Assembly: GCF_900240385.1 (NCBI RefSeq)
Contig: NZ_OEQH01000001.1
Coordinates: forward strand, 248,001 to 312,000
Source of the DNA: Clostridium minihomine
GTDB taxonomy: Bacteria; Bacillota; Clostridia; Oscillospirales; Acutalibacteraceae
Length of the DNA stretch: 64,000 nucleotides
Direction: 5' to 3'
The notes under the pieces were generated by a model. That model had not been told where the DNA came from. It saw nothing but the letters and a program-made list of their open reading frames with translations, and did not search any database. Shown in pieces: positions 24,197 to 32,187 of this stretch (positions are counted from its first letter, which is position 1; each line of letters starts with the position of its first letter). The translations under genes were made by a program, and so were the position numbers.

Positions 24197-24622
24197 ATGA
24201 ATCATATTGCACTTCAAATTGAGCGAACCGGTGCGGGCGCTATCGCCGAATCTGGTAAGGTTGTCTTTGACAATACCCCTTTATTGGTCGGTAATATTCG
24301 CTATAATCCTGTAACCGGAGTGATGACGCTCAGTGAACCCGGACGGTATCTGTTCCATTGGTGGGTGGCTGCACAGCCGTCTCTTTCCGCAAAGGAAATT
24401 GAATTGGCATTGTCCACTTCGCAAGGGGATTTTCTGGAGGGAGAGTGTCCGGCCAAAAACGGAGAAGTGATTGGCAAGGGCGTGATTGAGGTTCCGGAAA
24501 CACCGGTAACTGTGTCATTGGTAAATGCCAGTGAGGATACCCTGTTTTATTCTTCGGTTGAACCGCTCAAAGCCAGCATGATTGTGATTGCCGATGCGGA
24601 TCACAACCATGGGGGATGGTAA
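24197..24622 (+). CDS. C1q/BclA-like jelly-roll domain protein
   Basis: A 141-residue beta-rich protein. The pattern FDNTPLLVGNIRYNPVTGVMTLSEPGRYLFHWWVA, seen around residues 25-60, and the later LVNASEDTLFYSS...ASMIVIAD resemble the C-terminal C1q/TNF-like domain of BclA-type exosporium glycoproteins: a trimeric jelly roll with GxYxFxW-type aromatic strands. No collagen repeat, signal peptide or anchor is present. A spore-coat or surface role is inferred from family context and a weak sporulation-type promoter. AGACAGGAG precedes the ATG. Confidence 0.68.
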   Translation: MNHIALQIERTGAGAIAESGKVVFDNTPLLVGNIRYNPVTGVMTLSEPGRYLFHWWVAAQPSLSAKEIELALSTSQGDFLEGECPAKNGEVIGKGVIEVPETPVTVSLVNASEDTLFYSSVEPLKASMIVIADADHNHGGW

Positions 24623-24689
24623 AAAAGAAGTGAAAACGGGCAGCCCCAAATGCGAAAAACGCAACAGTTCTTTCCCACTCATCCAAACT

Positions 24690-24740
24690 GGAGCAAAAAG
24701 TATTGCAGATGTGTTTTTGTGATGCTTTTTGCTCCTCTTT
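24690..24740 (+). terminator. Probable terminator
   Basis: GGAGCAAAAAG (24690-24700) pairs with CTTTTTGCTCC (24725-24735) around a 24-base loop, followed by a weak T-rich tract. It lies after the C1q-like gene. The gap to the next start at 24932 shows nothing else. Confidence 0.6.
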
Positions 24741-24931
24741 CCATTTTGATTCTAAAAAGGAAGAGGAACGTGGGCAGCCTATCTTGAAACGAGTGAAACA
24801 TCAGCCAGACTTGAAAAACGGTGTGCCAGGAAGTATGATAATACCAAGAGTAAATGGACTGCGTGCCGATTTCGCGGGCAGAACAGAGCCCGAATTAGGT
24901 GAGAGAAAGCAACACAACGGGAGGTTCTAAT

Positions 24932-25468
24932 ATGGGATTTTCAATTGTAAAAGGAGATATTACCACTTTTGAGGTGGACGCCATTGTGAATGCTGCCAAT
25001 ACATCCCTGTTGGGTGGGGGTGGGGTAGACGGGGCCATTCATCGCGCGGCCGGGCCGGAACTTTTAAAGGAATGCCGGACGCTTAATGGCTGTGAAACCG
25101 GACAGGCAAAAGTCACAGTCGGCTACCGTTTGCCCGCAAAATATGTGATTCACACACCCGGCCCCATTTGGCGGGGCGGCATGTACAGCGAAGATTTGCT
25201 TTTGGCTTCTTGTTACCGCAGCTGCCTGCAGCTTGCAGAAGAAAACGGCTGTGTCAGTGTGGCATTTCCTTCGATCAGCACGGGGGTCTATCGTTTTCCG
25301 CTGAATCATGCCGCAGAAATCGCTGTAAGGGAAATTCTGAATTTTTTAGGACGGACAAACGTGATACAAGAAGTAATTATGGTTTGCTTTGATGATGCCA
25401 CCAAATCGGCCTATGAATTTGCCCTGATGCAAAAGCAGGAGTTGTTACAATCACAAATTACTTTATAA
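24932..25468 (+). CDS. Macro-domain protein, O-acetyl-ADP-ribose deacetylase type
   Basis: A 178-residue single macro domain. [22 protein letters not shown] and [13 protein letters not shown] form the ADP-ribose pocket with the catalytic Asn and Asp, and [12 protein letters not shown] is the third conserved loop. YmdB-type members hydrolyse O-acetyl-ADP-ribose and remove mono-ADP-ribose from proteins or RNA. The ATG at 24932 has GGGAGG 7 bases upstream. A metallophosphoesterase follows after 49 bp on the same strand. Confidence 0.94.
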   Translation: MGFSIVKGDITTFEVDAIVNAANTSLLGGGGVDGAIHRAAGPELLKECRTLNGCETGQAKVTVGYRLPAKYVIHTPGPIWRGGMYSEDLLLASCYRSCLQLAEENGCVSVAFPSISTGVYRFPLNHAAEIAVREILNFLGRTNVIQEVIMVCFDDATKSAYEFALMQKQELLQSQITL

Positions 25469-25517
25469 GAAAATTAGAATAAGAAAGTCAGAAAAGTTGT
25501 TTGAAAGGGGAGCGAGT

Positions 25518-26384
25518 GTGAAAGTACCCACAAAGAAGAGGCGAAAAATGATAATTTTTCTTTTGGTTTGTCTGGTGCTCGCTGTGTTTTTCTATTGGCA
25601 GAACAACAGCATTGTCATCACAAAATCCACTTACAGCAGTGCCAAAATTCCACGAGAATTTGACGGTTATGTGATTGCCCATATTTCAGATTTGCATAAC
25701 AAAGAGTTCGGGGCCGACCAGCAAAAAATATTACAAAAATTAAAGAGCACTTCTCCGAATTTAATTCTGATTACCGGTGATTTAGTTGATCGGCGCCGCT
25801 ATGATTTAGATGCGGCAATGCGTTTTGTACGGGGTGCAGTGTCACTTGCGCCGGTTTTTTATGTATCTGGAAATCACGAAGCATGGTCTGGTCATTATGA
25901 AGAAATCAGGCAAAGTCTTTTAGACGCAGGTGTTTCAGTTCTGGAAGATTCCACAGAGCAGGTGACAATTGGGGAAAACTCCATCCGACTGCTTGGGGCA
26001 AAGGATCCTGCTTTTTACACGTCGGAATCTGCCAGAAAAACAGATAGTACTCCTATGATGACCTATTTACAAGAGTGGTCATCCAGTGAAGAATTTCAGA
26101 TTCTGCTTTCTCACCGGCCGGAACTCTTTGATTTGTATGCAAATAACAATATAGACTTAATCTTTTCCGGACATGCCCATGGCGGCCAAATCAGACTGCC
26201 GTTGATTGGCCCGCTGATTGCGCCGGATCAGGGGTTTTTCCCCCAATATACCAGCGGGAGCCATACCCAAAATCATTCCACTATGTTTGTCAGCCGGGGG
26301 CTTGGAAACAGCCTGTTTCCGCTTCGGATTTTTAACCGCCCGGAAATTGTGATTGTTACTCTGGGCTCCCAAACCCTTGAGTAA
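25518..26384 (+). CDS. Membrane-anchored metallophosphoesterase (YkuE-like)
   Basis: A 288-residue protein with a single N-terminal membrane anchor (about residues 11-30) and an extracytoplasmic calcineurin-type phosphoesterase domain: ISDLHNKEFG (D-x-H), ITGDLVDRR (GDxxD), GNHE, LLSHRPELF and SGHAHGGQIR (GHxH). All metal ligands are present. YkuE-like members act on envelope substrates such as UDP-diacylglucosamine-type lipids; the substrate here is not known. The GTG at 25518 has GAAAGGGGAG about 4 bases upstream. The transcript ends at the terminator near 26527. Confidence 0.92.
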   Translation: MKVPTKKRRKMIIFLLVCLVLAVFFYWQNNSIVITKSTYSSAKIPREFDGYVIAHISDLHNKEFGADQQKILQKLKSTSPNLILITGDLVDRRRYDLDAAMRFVRGAVSLAPVFYVSGNHEAWSGHYEEIRQSLLDAGVSVLEDSTEQVTIGENSIRLLGAKDPAFYTSESARKTDSTPMMTYLQEWSSSEEFQILLSHRPELFDLYANNNIDLIFSGHAHGGQIRLPLIGPLIAPDQGFFPQYTSGSHTQNHSTMFVSRGLGNSLFPLRIFNRPEIVIVTLGSQTLE

Positions 26385-26526
26385 AAGAGCCCAATGGGAA
26401 ACCATAGTTTTGGGGATCTGAAACGGCAATTGGCTGAGGATTGACCTGCGAATTTGCTTTGTTGTGTCTGTGAAAAGAGTGCGGCAACGGTTCTGTTGGC
26501 CGCAATCAAATATGTTTTGTGTTTCG

Positions 26527-26558
26527 CCTGCCGGGTCAAATCCGGCAGGTGTTTTTTT
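26527..26558 (+). terminator. Rho-independent terminator
   Basis: CCTGCCGG (26527-26534) pairs with CCGGCAGG (26542-26549), followed by TGTTTTTTT. It is about 140 bases after the metallophosphoesterase. The rest of the gap to 26715 holds no gene. Confidence 0.9.
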
Positions 26559-26715
26559 ATTTACAGCCAAACCTTTTATTCTATCTAATCAATACCCACA
26601 AATCAAAATGGGAAGCGGAGTTTTTGATTCGGAAAATGCAGGAAATAAGGTTTCTACATAACTTTTACAAATTTGTTTGTTATGATATCAGGCAGTTATG
26701 GAAGGGGATACCCAA

Positions 26716-28563
26716 ATGGAATCTGGCATCAAAACACAAAAACTGTTTATTGGCGGCATGACTTGCGTCAACTGCCAAGAAACGATAGAAAAACAGCTTC
26801 GGAATCTGGCGGGAATCAGGGAAGCGAAGGTAAGTTATGGAAACGGAACTGCCCAAGTGGCCTATGATGCGGATCAAATTACCCTGAAAGAAATTGCAGA
26901 ATCCATTCAAAAGCTGGGCTATTCGGTGGGGAAGAAGGCAAAGCCGCAGTCGCCGGACACCAGCCGAATGGCAGGGCTTCTGATTGTGATTGCTGCTTTG
27001 TATCTGCTGCTGCGCCAGTTTGGAATTCTTAATTTGCTGGTGCCCGGGCAGCTGGCACAAACCGATATGAGCTACGGAATGCTTTTTTTCATCGGTTTGA
27101 TGACGTCTGTTCACTGTGTGGCCATGTGCGGCGGCATCAATCTTTCTCAATGTATCCCCCAAAAAGAAGGCCAAGAAGAGAACGAGCGGTTTTCAGCTTT
27201 GCGGCCGGCTGTACTATATAATTTGGGGCGGGTTCTTTCGTATACTGCCGTCGGTTTTGCCGTGGGCGGGCTGGGTTCGGTGATTACCTTTTCCAATGCC
27301 ATGCAGGGGGCGCTCAAACTGGTTGCCGGGCTGTTTATGGTTGTCATGGGAATAAACATGCTGGGGATTTTTCCATGGCTGCGCAAAATCAATCCCCACT
27401 TGCCACGAATATTTGCCCGTTTCATCGACAAAAAGAAGGGGAGCGGCAGTCCGCTGATGGTGGGGTTGCTCAATGGATTGATGCCCTGCGGGCCGCTGCA
27501 GGCAATGCAGATTTACGCTTTGTCCACCGGCAGCCCCTGGCGGGGGGCTTTGTCGATGCTTTTGTTCAGTCTGGGAACCGTTCCCCTGATGTTCGGCCTT
27601 GGCAGCCTGAGCTCTTTATTGGGGAAAAAGGGAACTTCTAAAATCAGGAGTGCAGGGGCGGTTCTGGTTGTGGTGCTTGGCCTTTCTATGCTGTCGCAGG
27701 GTTGGAGCCTGTCTGGCCTTTCGTTTCCGGCTTTTTTAACGGGTGGCGGGCAGGTTTCGGCCGGTACGCCGAAAGTGGAAAACGGGGTTCAGGTGGTAAA
27801 AAGCACTTTGGATTCCGGTAAATATCCTTCTATTACCGTTCAGGCAGGAATTCCGGTGAAATGGTCGATTGATGCCCCAAAAGGCAGTATCAACGGGTGC
27901 AATAATCGGATGTTTATTCCGGAATATGACGTTGAGCACCAGTTTCAAACCGGAGAAAATTTCATTGAATTTATGCCTTCTAAGGAAGGCCAGTTTTCCT
28001 ACAGCTGCTGGATGGGGATGATTCGCGGAACCATCCGTGTGGTGAATACAGAAGGGGAGGCCCCCACACAAACCGCAGAAGAGGAATCTTCTTCTGCGGG
28101 GGAGGCCGAAAACAGTAAAACAATTTTAAAGGGAACTCCTGCCAATCGCACCATTCCAACGGATCAAATTGCAGTGGCCGTTTTTAAGGATACGTATCAG
28201 CAGGTGACTGTGAAACTAACTGATAAAGGATTTTCTCCGGCAATTCTTGTGGTTCAGTCAAATTTGGATGTTCAGTGGGTGGTTCAAAACCAGTCGGCCC
28301 GGCCGGGAGATTCCAAACTATTGGTTCCGTATTACCGGGCACAAGCCCAGCTGGGTGTGAGTGAAAATTTGCTGTATTTTTACCCCACAGACAGTTTTGA
28401 TTTTTCCAACGGGGATAACACGGCTTACGGCTATGTAAAAGTAGTTCCAGATATTGGTTCCGTTGACAAAAAAGCAATTCAACAAGAAGTGGCTCAGATT
28501 CAGACGATGATTTGGCCGGCAGAGCTTTTTGAAGCAGAGGGTGAGGCTCCAAGCTGTCATTGA
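26716..28563 (+). CDS. HMA - UreH/TauE-like membrane - double cupredoxin fusion protein
   Basis: A 615-residue multidomain protein. Residues ~8-75 are a heavy-metal-associated domain with GGMTCVNCQ (CxxC). A membrane anchor (about 85-103) leads to a six-helix UreH-like domain (PF13386, often labelled sulfite exporter TauE/SafE) with MTSVHCVAMCGG and LMPCGPLQAMQ. Two extracellular cupredoxin-like domains follow (about 355-445 and 485-575); the first has GCNNRMFIPEY and YSCWMGMIRG, the second lacks such ligands. The design fits capture and membrane transfer of a soft metal, probably copper. The ATG at 26716 has GGAAGGGG upstream. It is first in a run with a small membrane protein and a DUF2318 lipoprotein. 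Confidence 0.9.
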   Translation: MESGIKTQKLFIGGMTCVNCQETIEKQLRNLAGIREAKVSYGNGTAQVAYDADQITLKEIAESIQKLGYSVGKKAKPQSPDTSRMAGLLIVIAALYLLLRQFGILNLLVPGQLAQTDMSYGMLFFIGLMTSVHCVAMCGGINLSQCIPQKEGQEENERFSALRPAVLYNLGRVLSYTAVGFAVGGLGSVITFSNAMQGALKLVAGLFMVVMGINMLGIFPWLRKINPHLPRIFARFIDKKKGSGSPLMVGLLNGLMPCGPLQAMQIYALSTGSPWRGALSMLLFSLGTVPLMFGLGSLSSLLGKKGTSKIRSAGAVLVVVLGLSMLSQGWSLSGLSFPAFLTGGGQVSAGTPKVENGVQVVKSTLDSGKYPSITVQAGIPVKWSIDAPKGSINGCNNRMFIPEYDVEHQFQTGENFIEFMPSKEGQFSYSCWMGMIRGTIRVVNTEGEAPTQTAEEESSSAGEAENSKTILKGTPANRTIPTDQIAVAVFKDTYQQVTVKLTDKGFSPAILVVQSNLDVQWVVQNQSARPGDSKLLVPYYRAQAQLGVSENLLYFYPTDSFDFSNGDNTAYGYVKVVPDIGSVDKKAIQQEVAQIQTMIWPAELFEAEGEAPSCH

Positions 28564-28586
28564 TTTGACACTGGAAAAAGGAGAAA

Positions 28587-28763
28587 ATGGGCATGGGATT
28601 TTTATGGAGTCATTGGCATTGTATTTTACCGAGTATTGGAATTCTGGTGGGAATTCTTCTTCTTCTTCGTCAACCGAAGGAAAAGGAATTTAATGAGGAA
28701 ATTACTTCGGCATATTTGCAAGAGAAAGAAAATTGGGAAGCAGGAGGAAAAGCAAATGATTAA
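28587..28763 (+). CDS. 58-residue single-span membrane protein
   Basis: A short frame between the cupredoxin protein and the DUF2318 lipoprotein. ATG at 28587 has AAAAGGAG 4 bases upstream. The protein reads MGMGFLWSHWHC, then one hydrophobic helix (about residues 13-27), a basic stop-transfer RQPK and an acidic tail. SHWHC near the membrane could bind metal. Its last 8 bases overlap the start of the lipoprotein gene, whose ribosome site lies inside this frame, so the two are translationally coupled. No family recognised. Confidence 0.65.
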   Translation: MGMGFLWSHWHCILPSIGILVGILLLLRQPKEKEFNEEITSAYLQEKENWEAGGKAND

Positions 28764-29298
28764 AAATTTAAATAGACAGGGCAAAAATGAAAAGGGAATT
28801 CAAAGAAAGGCTTTGCGAAACGGATGGATAGTATCTGCGGCAGCTATGGTCTTTGCTCTCACTTTGGCATTGACCGCTTGCAGCTCGGGCAAAGAAGCCG
28901 GGGCAAAGCAGCCTGCGGTTCAGAAAGATCAGGATGTTATCCTCCCCGTGGCAGAAATATCAGAAACGGCAACCTTTTATCCGGTGGAAGTTGACGGTAC
29001 TTCGTTAGAGATCATTGCGGTGAAAGCCGGGGATGGCACAATTCGCACGGCGTTTAACACCTGCCAGGTGTGTTATGATTCCGGCAAGGGATATTATCAG
29101 CAGCAAGGGGATGCGTTGGTGTGTCAAAACTGCGGGAACCAGTTTTCGATGAGTCAGGTTGAAGTGGCAGCGGGAGGGTGTAATCCGTGGCCGATTTTTG
29201 CAGACAATAAGACAGTTACAGCAGATTCAATCACCATTCCCTATGATTTTTTGAAAGAATCCACGGGCATTTTTTCTAACTGGAAGGGTTCCTATTAG
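28756..29298 (+). CDS. DUF2318-domain lipoprotein
   Basis: A 180-residue lipoprotein. The signal helix (about residues 18-44) ends in a lipobox LALTAC, so the mature protein is lipid-anchored outside the membrane. The rest is a DUF2318 domain: TFYPVEVDG, then FNTCQVCYDSGKGYY, VCQNCGNQF and EVAAGGCNPWPI. The CxxC pairs and GGCNPWP are strictly conserved in this family, which is associated with metal (iron or copper) uptake clusters and is thought to bind metal or an Fe-S centre. The ATG at 28756 has AGGAGG 7 bases upstream. Confidence 0.88.
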   Translation: MIKNLNRQGKNEKGIQRKALRNGWIVSAAAMVFALTLALTACSSGKEAGAKQPAVQKDQDVILPVAEISETATFYPVEVDGTSLEIIAVKAGDGTIRTAFNTCQVCYDSGKGYYQQQGDALVCQNCGNQFSMSQVEVAAGGCNPWPIFADNKTVTADSITIPYDFLKESTGIFSNWKGSY

Positions 29299-29344
29299 TT
29301 TTTTAAAGATTTTTCCCCCCAATTATGCAAATAGGGGCGGTTTG

Positions 29345-29411
29345 GCGGCGGTTTTCCGGGGAACTCTGGAATACCGCCGCTCTTGACATGCAAAATAAGA
29401 AAAGGTTAAAT
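29345..29411 (+). promoter_or_regulatory. Hairpin and promoter between the metal operon and its two-component genes
   Basis: GCGGCGGT (29345-29352) pairs with ACCGCCGC (29373-29380) but no T run follows. TTGACA (29383-29388) and TTAAAT (29406-29411) are 17 bp apart and form a plausible promoter for the response regulator gene at 29488. Confidence 0.5.
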
Positions 29412-29487
29412 AAAAGAATCTAACAGCCTAAAGCAGAGCTTGGGTTATTTTGATAATTTGCAGCAAATTGAATGGGAGTGACGTTGG

Positions 29488-30198
29488 GTGGCCAAAGCAA
29501 TAAAGAACATTCTGGTGGTGGATGACGAGCCAAAAATTTTAGAGGTAGTTTGCTCCCTTTTGGAAAGTAAGGGTTTTCATGTATTTCCTGCGGAAAACGG
29601 CAAAAAGGCATTGGAATTGTTTGATGCGGAAAATATCGCTTTGGTCCTTTTAGATTTAATGCTGCCGGATTGCTCGGGGGAAGAGGTCTGCCGTGCCATC
29701 CGCAAAAAGTCTCGTGTGCCGGTGATTATGCTGACCGCCAAGGCAGAAGAAAACGATATTGTAGAGGGGTTGGGTTTGGGGGCCGATGACTATCTTTCCA
29801 AACCGTTTGGATTAAAGGAACTGTATGCCCGAATAGAAGCGGTGCTGCGCCGCACCGAAAAGGATTTGATCCCTTTGGCCGTGCGCAATTCTTGGGGAAA
29901 CGGGGATTTGTTTTTGGATTTTGAAAAAAACGAACTGAGGAAAAAGGGAAACATCCAGTCGCTGACCCCCAGTGAATGGAAGATTCTGTCTGCACTCATT
30001 AAGTACCCCGGCAAGGTGTTTACCCGGGAAGAACTGATCGAAACTGCTTTAGACAGCGGGTTTGAAAGCTATGACCGGGCCATTGACAGCCACATCAAAA
30101 ACATTCGGCAAAAAATTGAGGACGAGCCCAAAAATCCCGTGTACATTCTTACCGTTCACGGTTTTGGCTACAAATTCGGGGGGGAGTCCAGCAAATGA
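29488..30198 (+). CDS. OmpR-family response regulator
   Basis: A 236-residue regulator with the receiver motifs VVDDE, LVLLDLMLPD (phosphoacceptor Asp) and KPF, and a C-terminal winged helix ending IDSHIKNIRQKIE...VHGFGYKF. The GTG at 29488 is preceded by GGGAGTG. The kinase gene overlaps its stop codon by 4 bp. Standing directly downstream of the HMA/cupredoxin/DUF2318 genes on the same strand, it is a candidate regulator of metal handling, but it has its own probable promoter. Confidence 0.95.
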   Translation: MAKAIKNILVVDDEPKILEVVCSLLESKGFHVFPAENGKKALELFDAENIALVLLDLMLPDCSGEEVCRAIRKKSRVPVIMLTAKAEENDIVEGLGLGADDYLSKPFGLKELYARIEAVLRRTEKDLIPLAVRNSWGNGDLFLDFEKNELRKKGNIQSLTPSEWKILSALIKYPGKVFTREELIETALDSGFESYDRAIDSHIKNIRQKIEDEPKNPVYILTVHGFGYKFGGESSK

Positions 30199-31586
30199 GA
30201 AGTCTGCGTTCTCAACTGTCTTTTTCCATTCTGTTTTTGATTCTGATGACGGTTACTCTGGTCAGTGTGTTTGCAAACGTAACAGTCAACCGTCAGTTTG
30301 AAGAATATATCCGAAATCAGGAACAGGAAAGAAGCGAAAAAATAGTCAGTGACTTAATTGTCCAATATAACGGCATGACGAAAAACTGGAGCCGGGATTT
30401 TCTGCACACCATCGGAATGTATTCCTTGTATGACGGTTTTTTGCTGAAAGTCTATGATGCCCAGAACGAGATGCTGTGGGATGCGGAAAACCATGATATG
30501 ACGCTGTGCCGGCAGATTATGGACGATATCTCTCAGCGGATGAGTAAGCGCAAACGCCCGGGAGCATTTGTGGAGCACACCTATCCGCTGACACAGGGGG
30601 GGCAGAAAATCGGTTCGGTTTCCATCACATATTACGGCCCCTATTTTTTCAGTGAAAATGAACTGCGGTTTCTGGATACGTTTAATATCATTTTATGGGG
30701 GATCGGCTCTGTCGCCTGTGTTTTTTCATTAGCTGTGGGCTGGTTTTTAGCACGCCGCATTGCGCAGCCCATTTCAAAAACCGCGGAATTGACTCAAGAA
30801 ATCGCACAGGGCAATTACGACATTCAGTTGGAAGCGAAACCCCGCACCAAAGAACTTTCGAATCTGATTTCGGCGATCAATCACTTCTCCTATAGCCTGA
30901 GCGAGCAGGAAAAACTGAGAAAGCGACTGACCACTGATGTGGCCCATGAACTGCGCACACCGCTAACCGCGATTGGTTCGCACTTGGAAGCAATGCTGGA
31001 TGGATTATGGGATCCAACGCCCCAGCGGCTGAGAAGCTGCCACGAAGAGGTTTTGCGGTTGGGCAGCCTGGTGATGGATTTGGAACATCTGTCAAAGGTG
31101 GAAAATGAGAATCTTCGTCTGGAAAAATCCAGAGTCAATTTGATGGAAACAGTTCAAACGGTCGGCGAAACTCTGGAAGCGGAACGAAACAAAAAACATC
31201 TGGATTTTCAGATTAAGGGTCAATCTGTTTTTATAGAAGCGGATCCGAACCGAATGAGTCAGGTGATTACCAATCTGCTGTCCAATGCCATTAAATACAC
31301 CCGGGATGGCGGGCGGATACGCATTGAGGTCAAAGACAACGGCGAGAACGCTTTCATTTTGGTGGAGGACAACGGAATTGGAATTCCCAGCGAAGAGCTG
31401 GATTTGATCTTTGAGCGGTTTTACCGGGCAGATCGCTCCCGAAGCCGCAAAACCGGCGGCGCCGGAATTGGGCTGACCATTGCCAAATCGATTGTGGAGG
31501 CTCACGGTGGTTCTCTTTCGGCAGAGAGCCGAGAAGGGAAAGGAAGCCGTTTTACCGTTACGTTGCCAAAAGAACAGGGGGAGTAA
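30195..31586 (+). CDS. Sensor histidine kinase with extracytoplasmic domain
   Basis: A 463-residue kinase. A membrane helix at about residues 10-30, an extracytoplasmic sensor region (about 31-160) and a second helix (about 165-187) are followed by HAMP, the HisKA helix with the phosphoacceptor His in DVAHELRTPLTAIGSH, and an ATPase domain with NLLSNAIKYT, VEDNGIGIP and GAGIGLTIAKSIVEAHGG. It overlaps the regulator gene by 4 bp. The sensor region lacks obvious Cys or His clusters, so direct metal sensing is not evident. Confidence 0.95.
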   Translation: MRSLRSQLSFSILFLILMTVTLVSVFANVTVNRQFEEYIRNQEQERSEKIVSDLIVQYNGMTKNWSRDFLHTIGMYSLYDGFLLKVYDAQNEMLWDAENHDMTLCRQIMDDISQRMSKRKRPGAFVEHTYPLTQGGQKIGSVSITYYGPYFFSENELRFLDTFNIILWGIGSVACVFSLAVGWFLARRIAQPISKTAELTQEIAQGNYDIQLEAKPRTKELSNLISAINHFSYSLSEQEKLRKRLTTDVAHELRTPLTAIGSHLEAMLDGLWDPTPQRLRSCHEEVLRLGSLVMDLEHLSKVENENLRLEKSRVNLMETVQTVGETLEAERNKKHLDFQIKGQSVFIEADPNRMSQVITNLLSNAIKYTRDGGRIRIEVKDNGENAFILVEDNGIGIPSEELDLIFERFYRADRSRSRKTGGAGIGLTIAKSIVEAHGGSLSAESREGKGSRFTVTLPKEQGE

Positions 31587-31718
31587 TAACCGGGTTTGCA
31601 GGTTCGTTATGCTTGGTGGTTGCTATTGTTTTTCTTTTGGCATTTTCATGGAGTTCCTTTAACGGCCAAGAAATCTTTTTTTCATTGGCTCTTTGACTTT
31701 ATATTTGTTTTAGAAAAC

Positions 31719-31760
31719 AAAAAAGAGAAGCCCGGCCATTTGGGCCAAGCTTCTCTTTTT
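31719..31760. terminator. Bidirectional terminator
   Basis: AAAGAGAAGC (31721-31730) pairs with GCTTCTCTTT (31748-31757), with inner GGCC/GGCC pairing, flanked by A and T runs. It serves the kinase gene and the convergent DUF4491 gene. Confidence 0.88.
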
Positions 31761-31805
31761 CTATGTTTGTCTCAAAATTACTTTGTTTTTGGCAGCAAAC
31801 TGATT

Positions 31806-32096
31806 TTATTTTTCTGTGCGATTTGGATTTTTGGGGAACCAGCCTTTTTCCACCCTTTGTTTTTGTTCAAATAATTCTTTAATGGACCACAACAGGGAAA
31901 ACCCTAACACCGACAAAAGGGATGACGCAATGGTGTTATTTACAAAAAGGGCTGCGGATGCACACAATAAGCCTGAAATTAAAAACCATGGCCAGGATCT
32001 GGTGCTCCAGTAATATTCGGCTTTAATGACCACCGGATGTAAAAGGCCGATGATAAGAAAGGTTCCAATTCCAATGATAAGCCCGTCAAAACGCAA
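31806..32096 (-). CDS. DUF4491-family small membrane protein
   Basis: A 96-residue protein with the family pattern GLIIGIGTFLIIGLLHPVVIKAEYYW near its N-terminus and LWSIKELFEQKQRVEKGWFPKNPNR at the C-terminus (shortened: KELFEQ, RVEKGWFP). About three membrane segments. The function of DUF4491 is unknown. The start is taken as a TTG at 32096 with GAAAGGAGTG 5 bases upstream; a longer open frame starts within that ribosome site. It appears monocistronic. Confidence 0.78.
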   Translation of the reverse strand: MRFDGLIIGIGTFLIIGLLHPVVIKAEYYWSTRSWPWFLISGLLCASAALFVNNTIASSLLSVLGFSLLWSIKELFEQKQRVEKGWFPKNPNRTEK

Positions 32097-32187
32097 AAAA
32101 ACACTCCTTTCAGGTTCCAAACAGTTTCAGCTTAGGAACAAATGGGATACAATAGTCAGGGTTGTAATATTTCAAATGGAGCCTGCG

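Noticed and set aside
29345-29380. GCGGCGGT/ACCGCCGC hairpin as a full terminator of the DUF2318 operon
   Set aside because: A stable stem is visible but no T run follows, so I list it only as part of a regulatory region.
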